DNA from: Flavobacteriaceae bacterium
GTDB lineage: Bacteria; Bacteroidota; Bacteroidia; Flavobacteriales; Flavobacteriaceae
Reading direction: 5' to 3'
DNA: 64,000 nucleotides
Assembly (NCBI GenBank): GCA_016649715.1
Contig: JAENXC010000005.1
Coordinates: 124,001-188,000, forward strand
Shown here: in pieces, positions 1 through 8,746 of the stretch
Numbering within the stretch: position 1 is the first letter of the stretch
Layout of the letters: every line of letters starts with the position of its first letter
Program-made: the position numbers and the translations under genes
The notes under the pieces: model-generated
Databases searched by the model: none
Told to the model about the DNA's origin: nothing
What the model saw: the letters and a program-made list of their open reading frames with translations, nothing else

Positions 1-698
1 CTGGAAGGTTTATTCGGAATTACAAAAGCGATGGCTTTATAATTTCCCTGCCTGCCTGCTGGCACGGCATCGGAAGCATCCACAATTATTTTATAAAATT
101 CGTTGGGGACTGAAACATTTTCATCGCCGATAGTTTTCATATTTCCTTTTAAAACGCCGCCAGTAACTACATAAACCCCATCGTATTTTTCGGCCCAAAA
201 GCGCACTTTTTGTTCCAAACGGTTCCAGATTCCGGCATTAAAATCGTGATCCTGCGGGCTGATGTTACTGGTCAAAAAAGTTTCGTTGTAAGCTTCAAAA
301 GAAATATTTCGGTCACCGGCAGGGCAAAGATGCCCGCGATCATAGCCTGAGTTTTTATAGTTTCGCCAATCGGCGGATTTGGTTTTTACTTTTTTATCTT
401 CAATAAAATAGGGGCGTTCGAATTCATTTTTTGAAAGATCTTTTCTTTTCAATTCATAAGCTACCCATTCTGCCTGTTCGTCTTTTTCGGAATATGAAAG
501 TGTGAAAGCATTGTGTTTTGCAATTACACCCGTGGTTGAAGTTGGCAGAAATGAATCATTAAATTCTTCGGAAATGCGCTGTGTTGTATTTGAAGTTTTC
601 GTAGCTGATTTTTTATCAGTATCTAAGAAATCATCGGCATAATACAACGCAACTGTTACTATAATAATTACTAAAGGGTATATGTATTTTCGGTTCAT
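1..698 (-). CDS. DNA/RNA non-specific endonuclease, NUC1 family (partial, C-terminus outside window)
   Basis: About 232 codons are open from an ATG at 698 to the window edge, so the C-terminal part is missing. An N-terminal hydrophobic segment (about residues 4-20) suggests export or membrane anchoring. The hallmark DRGHLCPAGD motif of the beta-beta-alpha-metal nuclease family is present near residue 120; in this family the His is the general base and a downstream Asn binds Mg2+. It probably cuts single- and double-stranded DNA and RNA outside the cytoplasm, either for nucleic-acid scavenging or in competition. A short in-frame palindromic repeat (47-68) adds the residues AVPAGRQG. The family call is secure from the motif; the biological role is inferred. 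Confidence 0.85.
   Translation of the reverse strand, partial: MNRKYIYPLVIIIVTVALYYADDFLDTDKKSATKTSNTTQRISEEFNDSFLPTSTTGVIAKHNAFTLSYSEKDEQAEWVAYELKRKDLSKNEFERPYFIEDKKVKTKSADWRNYKNSGYDRGHLCPAGDRNISFEAYNETFLTSNISPQDHDFNAGIWNRLEQKVRFWAEKYDGVYVVTGGVLKGNMKTIGDENVSVPNEFYKIIVDASDAVPAGRQGNYKAIAFVIPNKPS
47..68. repeat. Small palindromic repeat inside the nuclease gene (CCTGCCTGCTGGCACGG type)
   Basis: The core GCCTGCTGGC is nearly self-complementary. Read on the minus strand it encodes VPAGRQG. A close relative at 47615-47636 encodes VPAGKQ in an unrelated protein, which points to an inserted repeat rather than to shared ancestry of the proteins. Confidence 0.6.
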
Positions 699-720
699 AA
701 AATATTTTAAAAGAGCATTC

Positions 721-1020
721 TTATAAATATTTCTCAAGCTCCTTTGGGCCTTTGGAGTTATTCCAAAATAATTGAAGGTCTATCCGTTTTTTATCCTCAA
801 AAACTTCATAGAAAACCGTAGTCTGTTTTGAAAGGACAAACATTCTAACTTGTCCTTTTTCAGAAATTTTGCCCATATATGGATTAGAGGAAAGTACTTT
901 TTTAAATTCATCCACCAAATCGATAAACTTTTCGGCTTCCTTAGTGTTCCACTTTCGCAGAATAAAATCAATTTCTTCCTCGAAAGTTATATCGGCCAAT
1001 GGTGTCCAAAAAACAGTCAT
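721..1020 (-). CDS. RelE/ParE-family toxin of a type II toxin-antitoxin pair
   Basis: This 99-residue protein has the size and pattern of the RelE/ParE fold: an N-terminal beta strand (VFWTPLAD), a long helical hairpin with charged residues, then beta strands around MFVLSKQTTVFYEV. Toxins of this superfamily either cleave mRNA on the ribosome (RelE) or poison gyrase (ParE); the sequence does not say which. Its start codon overlaps the stop of the upstream 81-residue gene by four bases (ATGA), the usual arrangement for translational coupling of antitoxin and toxin. It is a similarity-level call; I see no decisive catalytic residue. Confidence 0.75.
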   Translation of the reverse strand: MTVFWTPLADITFEEEIDFILRKWNTKEAEKFIDLVDEFKKVLSSNPYMGKISEKGQVRMFVLSKQTTVFYEVFEDKKRIDLQLFWNNSKGPKELEKYL

Positions 1021-1262
1021 CGGGTATCCTCAATTTTCTTTCGAGCCTTGCCCATTACTGTATCGTGAGAAATTACCAAATCTTTATTGCTTTGCTCTTT
1101 GCTTTTTTCGATCAATTTTTTAACCTGTTCGGGCAAATCGTCCCAAAAATCAGTTGTTTCAATTTCGTGATTAAAAAAATATTCAGCTCTTTCTATTTCT
1201 TCAACAGTTGAAATTTCCATACATTTTTCAATCAACTTGTATTTTCTTTCTGTAATGTCCAT
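1017..1262 (-). CDS. Putative antitoxin partner of the RelE/ParE-like toxin
   Basis: This 81-residue acidic, mostly helical protein lies immediately upstream of the toxin and overlaps it by four bases. No named DNA-binding motif is visible. The N-terminal half (about residues 1-40) looks like a helical regulatory region and the Lys/Glu-rich C-terminus could wrap the toxin. The assignment rests on position, size and composition. In type II modules the antitoxin binds and neutralises the toxin and represses the shared promoter, which would lie in the short spacer 1263-1320. Confidence 0.65.
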   Translation of the reverse strand: MDITERKYKLIEKCMEISTVEEIERAEYFFNHEIETTDFWDDLPEQVKKLIEKSKEQSNKDLVISHDTVMGKARKKIEDTR

Positions 1263-1323
1263 CTGTGCACATAGTTAATTATCTATCAAATATACAAATA
1301 GTTCGCCGTAATTATTCTACCAA

Positions 1324-2427
1324 TTAATTCCGCACATCCATCGCGTCGCGCAATGCATTTCCTATCAACATAAACGCGGTAACCAAACTCATAATGGCCA
1401 ATCCGGGAATAAGGGCGAGATACGGTTTCCCTAAAATAATATAGGCGTAATGGTCTTTGATGATTCCACCCCAACTGGGCATTGGCGGTTGGGCACCGAT
1501 TCCTAAAAACGAGAGCCCGCTTTCAATAAGAATGGCTCCTGCAAAATTGGCGGCAGAAATAATAATTACTGGTGCCATACTGTTTGGCAAAATATGTTTT
1601 ACGATTATTCTGAAATCATTAAATCCCAACGCACGGGCAGCGGTTACGTATTGCATCTGTTTTACGCCCATAACCTGCCCGCGGACTACGCGCGCTACTT
1701 CTACCCACATTGTGAGCCCAACGGCTATAAAAACTTGCCAAAAACCTTTGCCAAGTGCCAAGGTGATAGCTATTACCAAAAGCAAGGTTGGGATGGACCA
1801 AGTAACATTGATGAGCCACATTATTGCAGCATCCACTTTTCCGCCAAAATAACCCGCAATGGCTCCCATCGATATCCCTATAATCAATGAAATAAAAACA
1901 GCCACAAAACCGATGGCCAATGAAATTCGGATACCAATCAACATCCGGCTTAGCAGGTCGCGGCCGTATTTGTCAGTTCCCAAAAGAAAGGTCTTTTCGG
2001 AAATGTATTTATTTGGGATTTCACTTACCGAAGTTGCTTCGGGGAAAAGGGAAAGCGGATATTCCTTTTGAAGTCCGTCCGCGCCATCGACAGTGTATTC
2101 GGTAATTTCGATGGAACTTTCAGTCAAGGAAAATTTTGAAACAGGAATTTCCGTGTCCGCATTCTTTTTTCCGAAGAAAAATGCCGACAGTGGATTTTGT
2201 GTTTCAACCGCCATGGGAATGGTCAACATTTTTACCGAAAACCCAGGATTTTTAGAATGGATGGAAAGGTGCATTTGGTTTGCGTTCTGTGAATTGTCTG
2301 GAGCCAAGGCATACGCAAAAACAGCAACCAAAACACAGAAGGTCAAAAAACCTAAACTAAAAACGCCCCAAAAGTTTTTTTTGAACTTTTGGAGCGCTAT
2401 CCGGGTTAATGAAGTGGAGTTTTTCAC
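1324..2427 (-). CDS. Peptide/oligopeptide ABC transporter inner-membrane permease (OppC/DppC family)
   Basis: The protein has 367 residues with one N-terminal membrane helix (about 23-44), a long extracytoplasmic insertion (about 45-155) and a C-terminal five-helix BPD_transp_1 domain. The EAA loop that contacts the ATPase is visible as the segment around ARALGFNDFRIIVKHILPN. OppC/DppC proteins pair with an OppB-type permease, ATPases and a binding protein to import di- or oligopeptides. None of those partners is in this window, so the transporter is assembled from distant genes. The N-terminal extension is typical of Bacteroidota versions. Substrate is unknown. Confidence 0.88.
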   Translation of the reverse strand: MKNSTSLTRIALQKFKKNFWGVFSLGFLTFCVLVAVFAYALAPDNSQNANQMHLSIHSKNPGFSVKMLTIPMAVETQNPLSAFFFGKKNADTEIPVSKFSLTESSIEITEYTVDGADGLQKEYPLSLFPEATSVSEIPNKYISEKTFLLGTDKYGRDLLSRMLIGIRISLAIGFVAVFISLIIGISMGAIAGYFGGKVDAAIMWLINVTWSIPTLLLVIAITLALGKGFWQVFIAVGLTMWVEVARVVRGQVMGVKQMQYVTAARALGFNDFRIIVKHILPNSMAPVIIISAANFAGAILIESGLSFLGIGAQPPMPSWGGIIKDHYAYIILGKPYLALIPGLAIMSLVTAFMLIGNALRDAMDVRN

Positions 2428-2466
2428 ATTTCAAATTTACTGAAAAATACAGTTTCCCCGTATAAA

Positions 2467-2500
2467 AAACCTACAAGGTTTTTGAAACATTGCAGGTCTG
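2467..2500. terminator. Imperfect hairpin downstream of the tail-specific protease gene
   Basis: ACCTACAAGGTTT and AAACATTGCAGGT form a 13-bp stem with two mismatches. The words match the perfect hairpin at 30165-30197, so both belong to one repeat family. Position after a minus-strand gene suggests a transcription end, but the U-tract is weak. Confidence 0.4.
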
Positions 2501-2542
2501 GTTTTCCTTCTATCTACTCCTTTTTGAAGAAGTTGGTAGAAA

Positions 2543-4762
2543 CTAGTTTTTAATATCTGCCACCTTTTTTGCCTTAATGTTGTTCAGCTTCAAATCCTCA
2601 AGCACGTGCACAGCCTCTTCAACATATATATCCTTGCTCAAGTTTTTGTGCCATCTTTTGCGTTTGTCTGTGAGTGTGGTGTCCTGCTTCATCAATTCGG
2701 TTTCGTAGGGCAATGATTCAAAAGTCAAGTGATTATCATATTTGTCAATGGCTTCAAAACGCTTGGTCTCTTTTTTGCGCTGTTCAATTTCGGCACTGTA
2801 ATCTTTGAAATTGAGGTTTACTTCTTTTTCGTCCCTTTGTGTTTTTATCCATTTTGCGTTATCGTCAATCAACTTCAATTGCTCGTTTTGTGCCATTCGT
2901 TCTTTGCTTTTTTGAATGGTTTCATCATAATCAATATAACCGTCCCAAACATCATAGTTCGCGGCATCAATTTTATCATAGGGCAAGGGGTTTGGATTAT
3001 CCTTTTCGCCAACATCAATGTAACTGTAGCGGTCTGGCATCACCACATCACTTTTCACGCCTTCCAGCTGGGTGGAACCACCGTTGACACGATAAAATTT
3101 TTGAGTGGTCATTTTCAAAGCACCCAAATCGCCCAAATCATTTTTGCGGAGCCATTGGTTTAAATCTATCACATTTTGTACGGTTCCCTTACCGTAAGTC
3201 TGCTTGCTACCAATGATGATTGCGCGTTTGTAATCCTGCATTGCGGCTGCCAAAATCTCGGATGCCGAAGCGGAAAGCTCGTTCACCAAAATAACCAAGG
3301 GACCGTCCCAAACTATTTCACTGTCCTTGTCCTCCAGCACCTCTTTATTCCCTGTGGATGCAACCTGCACAACGGGTCCTTTTTTAATGAAAAGCCCAGC
3401 AATATCAACAGCTGTGCGCAAAGAGCCGCCGCCATTGTCGCGAAGGTCCAAAACCAGACCTTCCATTCCTTCTTCTTTTAGACGGATAATTTCCTTTTTA
3501 ACATCAGTCGCAGCGTTGCGTTCTTTGTAATTGTCCATGTCAAAATAAAACTGGGGAAGGTTTATCAATCCAAATTTGCGGCCGTCCTTTTCAATAAAAG
3601 AAGATTTCGCATAAGTTTCTTCCAGTTCCACCACATCGCGGGTAAGGGTTTTGTCTGAAATGGTTCCGTCCACATTTTTAATGGTCAAGGTAACTTTGGT
3701 TCCTTTTGGCCCTTTTATGAGTTTCACGGCGTCGTCTATGCGCATTCCCACAATACTTACGGCGTCTTTTTCATTTTCTTGTTTTACTTTTAAAATGGCA
3801 TCGCCCACTTCAATTTTTTCACTTCGCCACGCTGGGCCGCCACTGATAACTTCAATGACCGTGATGTAATCGTTCTTTTTTTGAAGCCTTGCCCCTATTC
3901 CTTCCAGTTTTCCAGACATTTGCAGATCAAACCTGTCTTTTTCGGGTGGCGCAAAATAGTTGCTGTGCGGATCGAACTCTTCAACAATAGTGTTTAGATA
4001 AATTGCGAAATAATCATTGCGCTCCAAATCCTTGGTGAAATTAAAATATTCGTCCAAGGAATTTTTTGTGGTTTCGCGGGCCTTCTGTTCCAATTCGGTT
4101 AAGGATTTTGGCTTGAAAGGTTCTTCTTCTTTGATAGTTTTCTTTTTTTCAATTTCAGAAGGATCATCCAAATTGTCATCAACACTACTTTCTTCGGAAG
4201 CGGTTATTCCCTTCTCCTTATTTTTTTGATCTTCCACCAAATCATAATATCCGGAAAGTGTAGTGAATTTCAATTGTTGTTTCCAACGCGCTTGTAAATC
4301 CTTTAATGAAGCTGTATAAGCAAGATTGTCATAATCTATATCAATAATCTCCTTCTCATTAAAATTGAATGGTTTGCTGAGAACTTCGGGGTAAATTTTC
4401 TTCACATCTTCCATCCGTTCTTGGAAACGGTTGTAAACCAAATCAAAAAAAGTAAGGTCTTTGTTTTTTATTTGGTCGTCAATTTCGGTTTTGTATTTGC
4501 TGAATTCAGCAATATCCGAAGCCAAAAAATAACGTTTCAAAGGATCGAGGCCTTTTATGAAATTTTCATAAACATCTGCCGAAAATTGATCGTTTATATC
4601 TTTGGGGTCATAATGTCCTTTTTGAAGCACATACGTAATAAGGTCCAAAAGGACTTTGTCTTTATCGGGATCGTTAAATTCCTTGGTCGTGAAGCTACAA
4701 GAAGCCACCGATACAAATACTGCAAGGAACAAAACTTTAAAATTATTTTTCATAATACGCAT
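2543..4762 (-). CDS. prc: Carboxy-terminal (tail-specific) processing protease, S41 family, lipoprotein
   Basis: This 739-residue protein matches Prc/Tsp in order: signal sequence with a lipobox (SVASC), an N-terminal helical domain, a PDZ domain (about 265-350, with the GIGARL-type segment), the S41 catalytic domain and a C-terminal DUF3340-like helical region. The Ser/Lys dyad is visible as the SASAS cluster at 497-501 and Lys525 in YGKGTVQ. Prc degrades or trims periplasmic proteins from nonpolar C-termini. A second ATG three codons in (4753) gives a more usual signal peptide start and is equally likely. The gene stands alone, diverging from surE. Confidence 0.93.
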   Translation of the reverse strand: MRIMKNNFKVLFLAVFVSVASCSFTTKEFNDPDKDKVLLDLITYVLQKGHYDPKDINDQFSADVYENFIKGLDPLKRYFLASDIAEFSKYKTEIDDQIKNKDLTFFDLVYNRFQERMEDVKKIYPEVLSKPFNFNEKEIIDIDYDNLAYTASLKDLQARWKQQLKFTTLSGYYDLVEDQKNKEKGITASEESSVDDNLDDPSEIEKKKTIKEEEPFKPKSLTELEQKARETTKNSLDEYFNFTKDLERNDYFAIYLNTIVEEFDPHSNYFAPPEKDRFDLQMSGKLEGIGARLQKKNDYITVIEVISGGPAWRSEKIEVGDAILKVKQENEKDAVSIVGMRIDDAVKLIKGPKGTKVTLTIKNVDGTISDKTLTRDVVELEETYAKSSFIEKDGRKFGLINLPQFYFDMDNYKERNAATDVKKEIIRLKEEGMEGLVLDLRDNGGGSLRTAVDIAGLFIKKGPVVQVASTGNKEVLEDKDSEIVWDGPLVILVNELSASASEILAAAMQDYKRAIIIGSKQTYGKGTVQNVIDLNQWLRKNDLGDLGALKMTTQKFYRVNGGSTQLEGVKSDVVMPDRYSYIDVGEKDNPNPLPYDKIDAANYDVWDGYIDYDETIQKSKERMAQNEQLKLIDDNAKWIKTQRDEKEVNLNFKDYSAEIEQRKKETKRFEAIDKYDNHLTFESLPYETELMKQDTTLTDKRKRWHKNLSKDIYVEEAVHVLEDLKLNNIKAKKVADIKN

Positions 4763-4856
4763 AGTGATCGTGTTGTTTTTAAGAGTGCCTAAATTATATA
4801 AAAAACCGTGCCAATGAAGGATTTGGGTACTAATTTTTTGTTAAACAGCTTTTTCA

Positions 4857-4895
4857 ATTCTGAATTCAGAATTCTTATCCCGATGGCTATCGGGA
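4857..4895. repeat. Two intergenic palindromes upstream of surE
   Basis: TTCTGAATTCAGAA (4857-4870) is a perfect 14-bp palindrome. TCCCGATGGCTATCGGGA (4878-4895) has 7-bp arms around GGCT. The second recurs with two changes at 33469-33486, so it is a dispersed element and not a surE operator. Confidence 0.6.
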
Positions 4896-4910
4896 CATAA
4901 TTAATACATG

Positions 4911-4918
4911 TACTTTTG
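4911..4918 (+). promoter_or_regulatory. Bacteroidota -7 promoter box for surE
   Basis: TACTTTTG fits the TAnnTTTG consensus and lies 25 bases before the ATG at 4943. Transcription would then start about 4922-4926, downstream of the alternative upstream start at 4916, which supports the later ATG. Confidence 0.55.
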
Positions 4919-4942
4919 TTTTTTCAAATTCAAAAAAAAACA

Positions 4943-5719
4943 ATGTCCAAAAATCGACCGCTCATTTTAGTTACCAATGATGATGGCATCAATGCACCCG
5001 GCATTCGCACTTTAATTGAAGTAATGAATACTTTGGGCGACGTTTGCGTGGTGGCTCCAGACTCGCCACAAAGCGGGATGGGCCACGCAATAACTATAAA
5101 CGATGCCTTGTATTGCAATGGTATAAAAGTGATCAACGGCGACCCGCACCGAGAATTCAGTTGCAGCGGAACACCGGTTGACTGTGTAAAAATAGCTGTA
5201 AACGAGATATTAAAACGCAAACCGGACCTTTGTGTGAGTGGCATAAACCACGGTAGCAACTCCTCCATAAACGTAATTTACAGTGGAACGATGAGTGCTG
5301 CCGTAGAAGCAGGAACGCTGGGTATCCCCTCCATTGGGTTTTCACTTTTGGACTATTCATTGGAAGCAGATTTCTCACCATCCAAAAAATTTGTAAAATC
5401 CATCGCACAGCAAGTTCTTAAAAACGAATTGCCAAAAGGAGTAGTTTTAAATGTAAATATTCCAAAATTAATTGCTTCGGAAATAAAAGGAATAAAAGTG
5501 TGCCGACAGGCCAATGCACATTGGGAAGAAAAATTCGACAAGCGCACCAATCCGCTGGGACGCGATTACTACTGGCTCACTGGCGAATTCGTGAACGAAG
5601 ACAAAGGCGAAGACACTGACGAATGGGCGCTGCACAACGGTTTTGTTTCTGTGGTCCCGGTACAGTTTGACCTTACCGCCCACCACGCAATAAAGGAACT
5701 TAATACTTGGGATTTGTAG
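4943..5719 (+). CDS. surE: 5'/3'-nucleotidase SurE
   Basis: The 258-residue protein opens with ILVTNDDG (Asn12-Asp13-Asp14), the SurE metal-binding signature, followed by VVAPDSPQSGMGHAIT and SGINHGSN, both typical of the family. SurE removes phosphate from nucleoside 5'- and 3'-monophosphates in the cytoplasm with a divalent metal. I chose the ATG at 4943 because it directly precedes the conserved core and because a promoter box lies between it and the upstream in-frame ATG at 4916. In Bacteroidota surE is often followed by lipid A genes; here the next gene is a small membrane protein. Confidence 0.94.
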   Translation: MSKNRPLILVTNDDGINAPGIRTLIEVMNTLGDVCVVAPDSPQSGMGHAITINDALYCNGIKVINGDPHREFSCSGTPVDCVKIAVNEILKRKPDLCVSGINHGSNSSINVIYSGTMSAAVEAGTLGIPSIGFSLLDYSLEADFSPSKKFVKSIAQQVLKNELPKGVVLNVNIPKLIASEIKGIKVCRQANAHWEEKFDKRTNPLGRDYYWLTGEFVNEDKGEDTDEWALHNGFVSVVPVQFDLTAHHAIKELNTWDL

Positions 5720-5806
5720 ATGACGGGTGCTGGATGACTGGTGACGGGTGCTAAAATTGAAAAAAATTGAAGCCAATAACAGATAACTGAAAACCGATAA
5801 CTGATA
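5719..5806. repeat. Low-complexity word repeat between surE and the next gene
   Basis: The spacer is built from repeated words: GACGGGTGCTGGATGACTGG then ATAACTGA/ATAACTGATAA. It codes for nothing and resembles the other word-repeat spacers of the window in style but not in word. Confidence 0.5.
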
Positions 5807-5808
5807 AA

Positions 5809-6096
5809 ATGAAACCACACGTAAAAGAAATATTGATTGGATTGGCAATAGGGTTGGCGGCAAATATGGCCGGTACTTATATATACATTTTCTTTTTTTC
5901 AAAACTCAGTTTGGAATCAACGCTGCAAGCGGCTTTGGAAAATGGTTTTATAGGAAGTTTGATTGCTTTAGGCGCAATTTTAAACCTAATCGTATTCTTT
6001 ATCTTTTTAAAAAAGAATCAATACTATCGTGCACGAGGGGTGGTTTTGGCAACCGTAATTGCCGCTTTGGCAATTTTGATTTCGAAATTTTATTAA
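5809..6096 (+). CDS. Small two- or three-helix membrane protein, unknown function
   Basis: This 95-residue protein has hydrophobic segments at about 8-31, 45-66 and 76-95, with short Lys/Arg-rich connections (KKNQYYRARG), so it is an inner-membrane protein. I recognise no family. It lies between surE and coaD, all on the plus strand, and could be co-transcribed with coaD across a spacer of about 100 bases. Codon use looks ordinary for its neighbours. Confidence 0.6.
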   Translation: MKPHVKEILIGLAIGLAANMAGTYIYIFFFSKLSLESTLQAALENGFIGSLIALGAILNLIVFFIFLKKNQYYRARGVVLATVIAALAILISKFY

Positions 6097-6193
6097 AAAA
6101 GTCGTTACCTTAGTAGCTTATAAACAATTTTTCTATCCTTAAAAACAACTTTGAGGGTTTGGGAAGACTATTAACTACAAACTACCAACTTTT

Positions 6194-6652
6194 ATGAGAC
6201 GCGCAGTTTTTCCCGGAACCTTTGACCCCGTTACCCTTGGGCACGTTGATATTATAACCCGAGCGCTCCCACTTTTTGACGAACTCATTATTGCCATTGG
6301 CGTAAATGCAGACAAAAAGACGATGTTCTCTATGGAAGAACGAATTCAATTTATTGAAAAGACTTTTGAAGGGGAAAATAAAATAAAAGTGAAAAGCTAT
6401 TCTGGACTGACAGCAAAATTTTGTATTTCTGAAAAAGCGCAGTATATAGTGCGTGGTCTTCGGAATTCCACAGATTTGAATTATGAACAGCCCATAGCCC
6501 AAACCAATTTTAAAATGGCGAAAGTTGAAAGTATTTTTTTAATCTGCTCTCCCGAAGTTTCAAATATATCTTCCACCATTGTTCGGGATGTGATGCGGAA
6601 TGATGGCGATTTTTCTTGTTTGGTGCCTTCGTCTGTAACAAGAAAACTTTGA
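6194..6652 (+). CDS. coaD: Phosphopantetheine adenylyltransferase
   Basis: This 152-residue protein carries GTFDPVTLGH at residues 8-17, the nucleotidyltransferase HxGH-type motif, and EVSNISSTIVRD near the C-terminus, the second conserved ATP-binding motif of CoaD. It transfers AMP from ATP to 4'-phosphopantetheine to make dephospho-CoA, the penultimate step of coenzyme A synthesis. Length is normal for the hexameric bacterial enzyme (about 155-165). It converges on rpsT. Confidence 0.95.
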   Translation: MRRAVFPGTFDPVTLGHVDIITRALPLFDELIIAIGVNADKKTMFSMEERIQFIEKTFEGENKIKVKSYSGLTAKFCISEKAQYIVRGLRNSTDLNYEQPIAQTNFKMAKVESIFLICSPEVSNISSTIVRDVMRNDGDFSCLVPSSVTRKL

Positions 6653-6683
6653 CAAAGTTTAGAACTTTGTAAAAATTGATTCA

Positions 6684-6713
6684 CAAAAAAACCCTCCCAG
6701 TTTCCTGAAAGGG
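6684..6713 (-). terminator. Rho-independent terminator of rpsT
   Basis: On the minus strand CCCTTTC pairs with GGGAGGG (two G-U pairs) across an eight-base loop, followed by seven T residues. It lies 24 bases after the rpsT stop. Confidence 0.7.
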
Positions 6714-6737
6714 CTTTCAAAATTTTATTTGGAAGAA

Positions 6738-6989
6738 TTACAGCGCAGCTATATGCTTGGCCATATTCGATTTTAAATTGGAAGCTTTATTACTGTGAAT
6801 AATATTTTTCTTCGCCAATTTGTCAATCATAGAAACAACAGTTGGAAACATAGTTTCTGCCTCTTTCTTATCAGTAAGATCCTGAAATTTTTTCATGGCG
6901 CTACGGGCGGTTTTGTGCTGATAACGGTTACGCAAGCGCTTTGCCTCGTTGCTTCTTATTCTCTTTAATGCTGACTTGTGATTTGCCAT
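6738..6989 (-). CDS. rpsT: 30S ribosomal protein S20
   Basis: The 83-residue basic protein begins MANHKSALKRIRSNEAKRLR, the classic S20 start, and has the Lys/Arg-rich helical pattern of S20 throughout. It binds the 5' domain and helix 44 region of 16S rRNA. It sits 27 bases downstream of tRNA-Glu on the same strand and is probably transcribed with it from the promoter at 7112-7142; a terminator follows at 6684-6713. Confidence 0.97.
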   Translation of the reverse strand: MANHKSALKRIRSNEAKRLRNRYQHKTARSAMKKFQDLTDKKEAETMFPTVVSMIDKLAKKNIIHSNKASNLKSNMAKHIAAL

Positions 6990-7016
6990 TTTGTGTTTAT
7001 TAAATTCAATTTATTG

Positions 7017-7088
7017 TAGTCCGTAGGGGAATCGAACCCCTGTTACCAGGATGAAAACCTGGCGTCCTAACCCCTAGACGAACGGACC
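7017..7088 (-). tRNA. tRNA-Glu (anticodon TTC)
   Basis: The cloverleaf closes fully: acceptor GGTCCGT/ACGGACT, anticodon stem CCAGG/CCTGG with loop TTTTCAT, and T-arm GGGGTTCGATTCCCC-like pairing. Discriminator is A and CCA is not encoded, as is common in this phylum. It is 72 bases long. Confidence 0.95.
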
Positions 7089-7111
7089 ATTCTTATTTTT
7101 TAATGCGGATG

Positions 7112-7142
7112 CAAAAATACAACTATTTTCGAATGCCGCAAA
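7112..7142 (-). promoter_or_regulatory. Promoter of tRNA-Glu and rpsT
   Basis: On the minus strand TTTG (7139-7142) is followed after exactly 19 bases by TATTTTTG (7112-7119). This is a textbook match to the Bacteroidota -33/-7 promoter and ends 24 bases before the mature tRNA. Confidence 0.8.
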
Positions 7143-7168
7143 TCCTAAATTACTTTTTTCCAAAAAAA

Positions 7169-8644
7169 TCAGTACGCTCTCGCAAAAAGCACTTTTCGCA
7201 ATGATGGTTTTCCAGTAACCATGCACTTTCCAGCCGCATTGTCTGCATCCAAAGGAATGCATCTAATTGTCGCTTTTGTTTCGTTTTTTATTTTTTCCTC
7301 AGTCTCTGGAGTTCCGTCCCAATGAGCCAAAATAAACCCGCCTTTGGAGTCCAAAACGTTTTTAAATTCGTCATAGGAAGAAACCTCCGTAGTGTTTTCG
7401 GTCCTGTGCGAAACAGCCTTTTTATATAAATTATCCTGAATTTCCTCCATCAATGAAACTACTCTCTCAACCGCATTTTCATTGCTGATAAATTCCTTTT
7501 GGAAAGTATCTCTTCGGGCCAATTCCACGGTACCCTTTTCTACATCTTTTGGGCCAATGGCAATACGTACGGGAACACCCTTCAATTCGTATTCATTAAA
7601 CTTCCAGCCTGGTTTTTGTGTATCGCGGTCGTCAAATTTCACTCGGATTCCTCTGGAACGCAATTGCTTCATCAAATCTTTGGCAACATTGCTCACCGAT
7701 GCAAATTCTTCTTCGTTCCTATAAATTGGTACAATCACCACTTGGTCGGGTGCCAAATTTGGAGGTAGCACCAAACCATTATCGTCACTATGGGTCATTA
7801 CCAAAGCACCCATCAATCGAGTGGAAACGCCCCAAGAGGTTGCCCAAACATAATCAAGCGTGCCGTCTCTGTCCGCAAATTTCACATCAAAAGCTTTTGC
7901 GAAATTCTGTCCCAAAAAGTGGGATGTTCCTGCCTGAAGTGCTTTTCCGTCCTGCATCAATGCCTCAATACAGTAGGTTTCCAACGCTCCGGCAAAGCGC
8001 TCGCTAGCGGTTTTTGTTCCTTTTATAACTGGAATGGCCATATAGTTTTCCGCAAAATCTGCATACACGTTCATCATCTGTTCTGCTTCTGCTATGGCTT
8101 CATCTTTAGTGGCGTGGGCGGTGTGGCCTTCTTGCCAAAGAAACTCCGTAGTGCGCAAAAACAAACGGGTGCGCATTTCCCAACGAACCACATTTGCCCA
8201 TTGGTTTATCAACAGCGGCAGATCGCGATAGGATTGAATCCATTTTCTATAAGTATCCCAAATAATAGTTTCAGAAGTTGGCCGAACAATCAATTCCTCC
8301 TCCAATTTTGCATCTGGATCTACAATAATCCCGCTGCCATCTTCGGCATTTTTCAATCTGTAATGCGTCACAACGGCACATTCCTTGGCAAACCCGTCAA
8401 CGTGGCTCGCTTCTTTACTGAAATATGACTTTGGAATGAACAACGGAAAATATGCGTTTTGGTGTCCCGTTTCCTTGAACATTCGGTCCAATTCGGCCTG
8501 CATGCGTTCCCAAATTGCATATCCGTATGGCTTGATGACCATACATCCACGAACACCGGAATTTTCCGCAAGGTCTGCTTTGATTACCAGTTCGTTATAC
8601 CATTTGGAGTAATCTTCTGCTCTGGTTGTTAAATTCTTTGCCAT
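7169..8644 (-). CDS. proS: Prolyl-tRNA synthetase, type 3 (archaeal/eukaryotic-like)
   Basis: This 491-residue class II synthetase starts [20 protein letters not shown] and has the class II motifs (around [30 protein letters not shown] and [17 protein letters not shown]), an anticodon-binding domain (about residues 290-395) and a C-terminal Cys-containing domain ending in Tyr. The editing insertion of the bacterial type is absent, which with length and the C-terminal extension defines the type 3 form used by many Bacteroidota. It charges tRNA-Pro in the cytoplasm. A TAnnTTTG box at 8700-8707 lies upstream. Confidence 0.96.
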   Translation of the reverse strand: MAKNLTTRAEDYSKWYNELVIKADLAENSGVRGCMVIKPYGYAIWERMQAELDRMFKETGHQNAYFPLFIPKSYFSKEASHVDGFAKECAVVTHYRLKNAEDGSGIIVDPDAKLEEELIVRPTSETIIWDTYRKWIQSYRDLPLLINQWANVVRWEMRTRLFLRTTEFLWQEGHTAHATKDEAIAEAEQMMNVYADFAENYMAIPVIKGTKTASERFAGALETYCIEALMQDGKALQAGTSHFLGQNFAKAFDVKFADRDGTLDYVWATSWGVSTRLMGALVMTHSDDNGLVLPPNLAPDQVVIVPIYRNEEEFASVSNVAKDLMKQLRSRGIRVKFDDRDTQKPGWKFNEYELKGVPVRIAIGPKDVEKGTVELARRDTFQKEFISNENAVERVVSLMEEIQDNLYKKAVSHRTENTTEVSSYDEFKNVLDSKGGFILAHWDGTPETEEKIKNETKATIRCIPLDADNAAGKCMVTGKPSLRKVLFARAY

Positions 8645-8699
8645 AGTCCGAGTTTTGGCACAAATGTTGTGTCTTTGTTAAATGATTAGTTATTGTCCG

Positions 8700-8707
8700 C
8701 AAAACTA
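8700..8707 (-). promoter_or_regulatory. Bacteroidota -7 promoter box for proS
   Basis: TAGTTTTG on the minus strand lies 56 bases upstream of the proS ATG. No clear TTTG lies 19 bases further upstream, so support is moderate. Confidence 0.4.
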
Positions 8708-8746
8708 CTTATTTTTATGATGTCCAACAATAAAATTACCACAGAT

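Noticed and set aside
1457-1852. Long plus-strand frame opposite the ABC permease
   Set aside because: It is a shadow frame of a well-supported gene, with no recognisable protein features.
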